Shown one piece after another: positions 6,010-6,319 of a stretch of DNA of 6,319 nt; within the stretch, counting starts at the first letter, position 1, and each line of letters begins with the position of its first letter. Under the pieces are notes generated by a model. That model saw only the letters and a program-made list of their open reading frames with translations, was not told the origin of the DNA and did not search any database. This DNA comes from Chloroflexota bacterium (GTDB lineage: Bacteria > Chloroflexota > Dehalococcoidia > Lucifugimonadales > VGZR01), in contig JAQBWG010000117.1 in NCBI GenBank assembly GCA_027625225.1, positions 1 through 6,319 of the forward strand, in the 5' to 3' direction. Made by a program: the position numbers and the translations under genes.

Positions 6010-6319
6010 CGCGCAGGTTCCGCGACGGAAGGTGTACCACGCTGCAAGAACGTCTCGACCATTGCAAGGTCTCCGGGTGTGGTGACCTTGATGTTTTCGT
6101 ATGAGCCCATGAATACCTTTACAGTGCCACCGATGCGTTCGACCATTCTGGCGTCGTCGGTAACGTCTTCACGCACTTCTTCGTGCGCCCGGGCGAGGAG
6201 CGTTCTTCGAAATATCTGGGGTGTTTGCACGGCCCACAAGCGGTCGCGTGCGGGTGTGTCTACGACATCGTTGTTTTCAGACACGACTTTGATGGTGTCT
6301 TTTACCGGAACTGCGGCGA
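6006..6319 (-). CDS. ispD: 2-C-methyl-D-erythritol 4-phosphate cytidylyltransferase, C-terminal part
   Basis: IspD couples MEP to CTP, giving CDP-methylerythritol and pyrophosphate, the third step of the MEP pathway. The frame is open to the right edge. Reading it back past the first possible GTG (6282-6284) gives AAVPVKDTIKVV, the conserved IspD segment that includes the substrate-contacting Thr and Lys. The gene is therefore cut by the window edge and not short. The remaining roughly 104 residues contain further family motifs: RDRLWAVQTPQIF, TDDARMVERIGGTVKVFMGS and ENIKVTTPGDLAMVE. The TPQ and NIK...DL motifs place the fragment in the cytidylyltransferase C-terminal half. A short Pro/Ala-containing tail follows. 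Its TGA overlaps the ispF ATG by 4 nt. The two MEP enzymes are commonly adjacent or fused in bacteria; here they are separate proteins. Confidence 0.95.
   Translation of the reverse strand, partial: AAVPVKDTIKVVSENNDVVDTPARDRLWAVQTPQIFRRTLLARAHEEVREDVTDDARMVERIGGTVKVFMGSYENIKVTTPGDLAMVETFLQRGTPSVAEPAR

Overview
The window is an ordinary, tightly packed bacterial housekeeping region. It holds two gene blocks that converge near position 4159. I found no mobile element, CRISPR array, RNA gene or tandem repeat, and no evidence of a new biological system. The gene set points to a Chloroflexota bacterium, probably Dehalococcoidia. The reasons are a YvcK protein with an N-terminal membrane anchor, gatB standing apart from gatA/gatC, an ispD-ispF-cysS order, and a CysRS with an unusual HIGH region. 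That placement is an inference from gene content and recall, not from a search.

Plus-strand block (1-4158): the window opens with the last 39 codons of an unrecognised gene. A short intergenic stretch follows, carrying a plausible extended -10 promoter. Then come gatB (transamidation of Glu-tRNAGln/Asp-tRNAAsn), a membrane-anchored yvcK/CofD-like protein, secG (Sec translocon subunit) and a SAM hydroxide adenosyltransferase (DUF62 family). The gaps after gatB are 3, 40 and 30 nt, so gatB-yvcK-secG-SAM hydrolase is probably one transcription unit read from the promoter near position 190.

Minus-strand block (6319-4160): the 3' part of ispD, then ispF, then cysS. Each junction is a 4-nt ATGA overlap, so translation is probably coupled. 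IspD and IspF are the third and fifth enzymes of the MEP isoprenoid pathway, and CysS charges tRNACys. The start of ispD and the operon promoter lie beyond the right edge.

The two blocks meet tail to tail with one base between stop codons and no visible intrinsic terminator, so their transcripts probably overlap at the 3' ends. No gene-free stretch exceeds about 110 bases.
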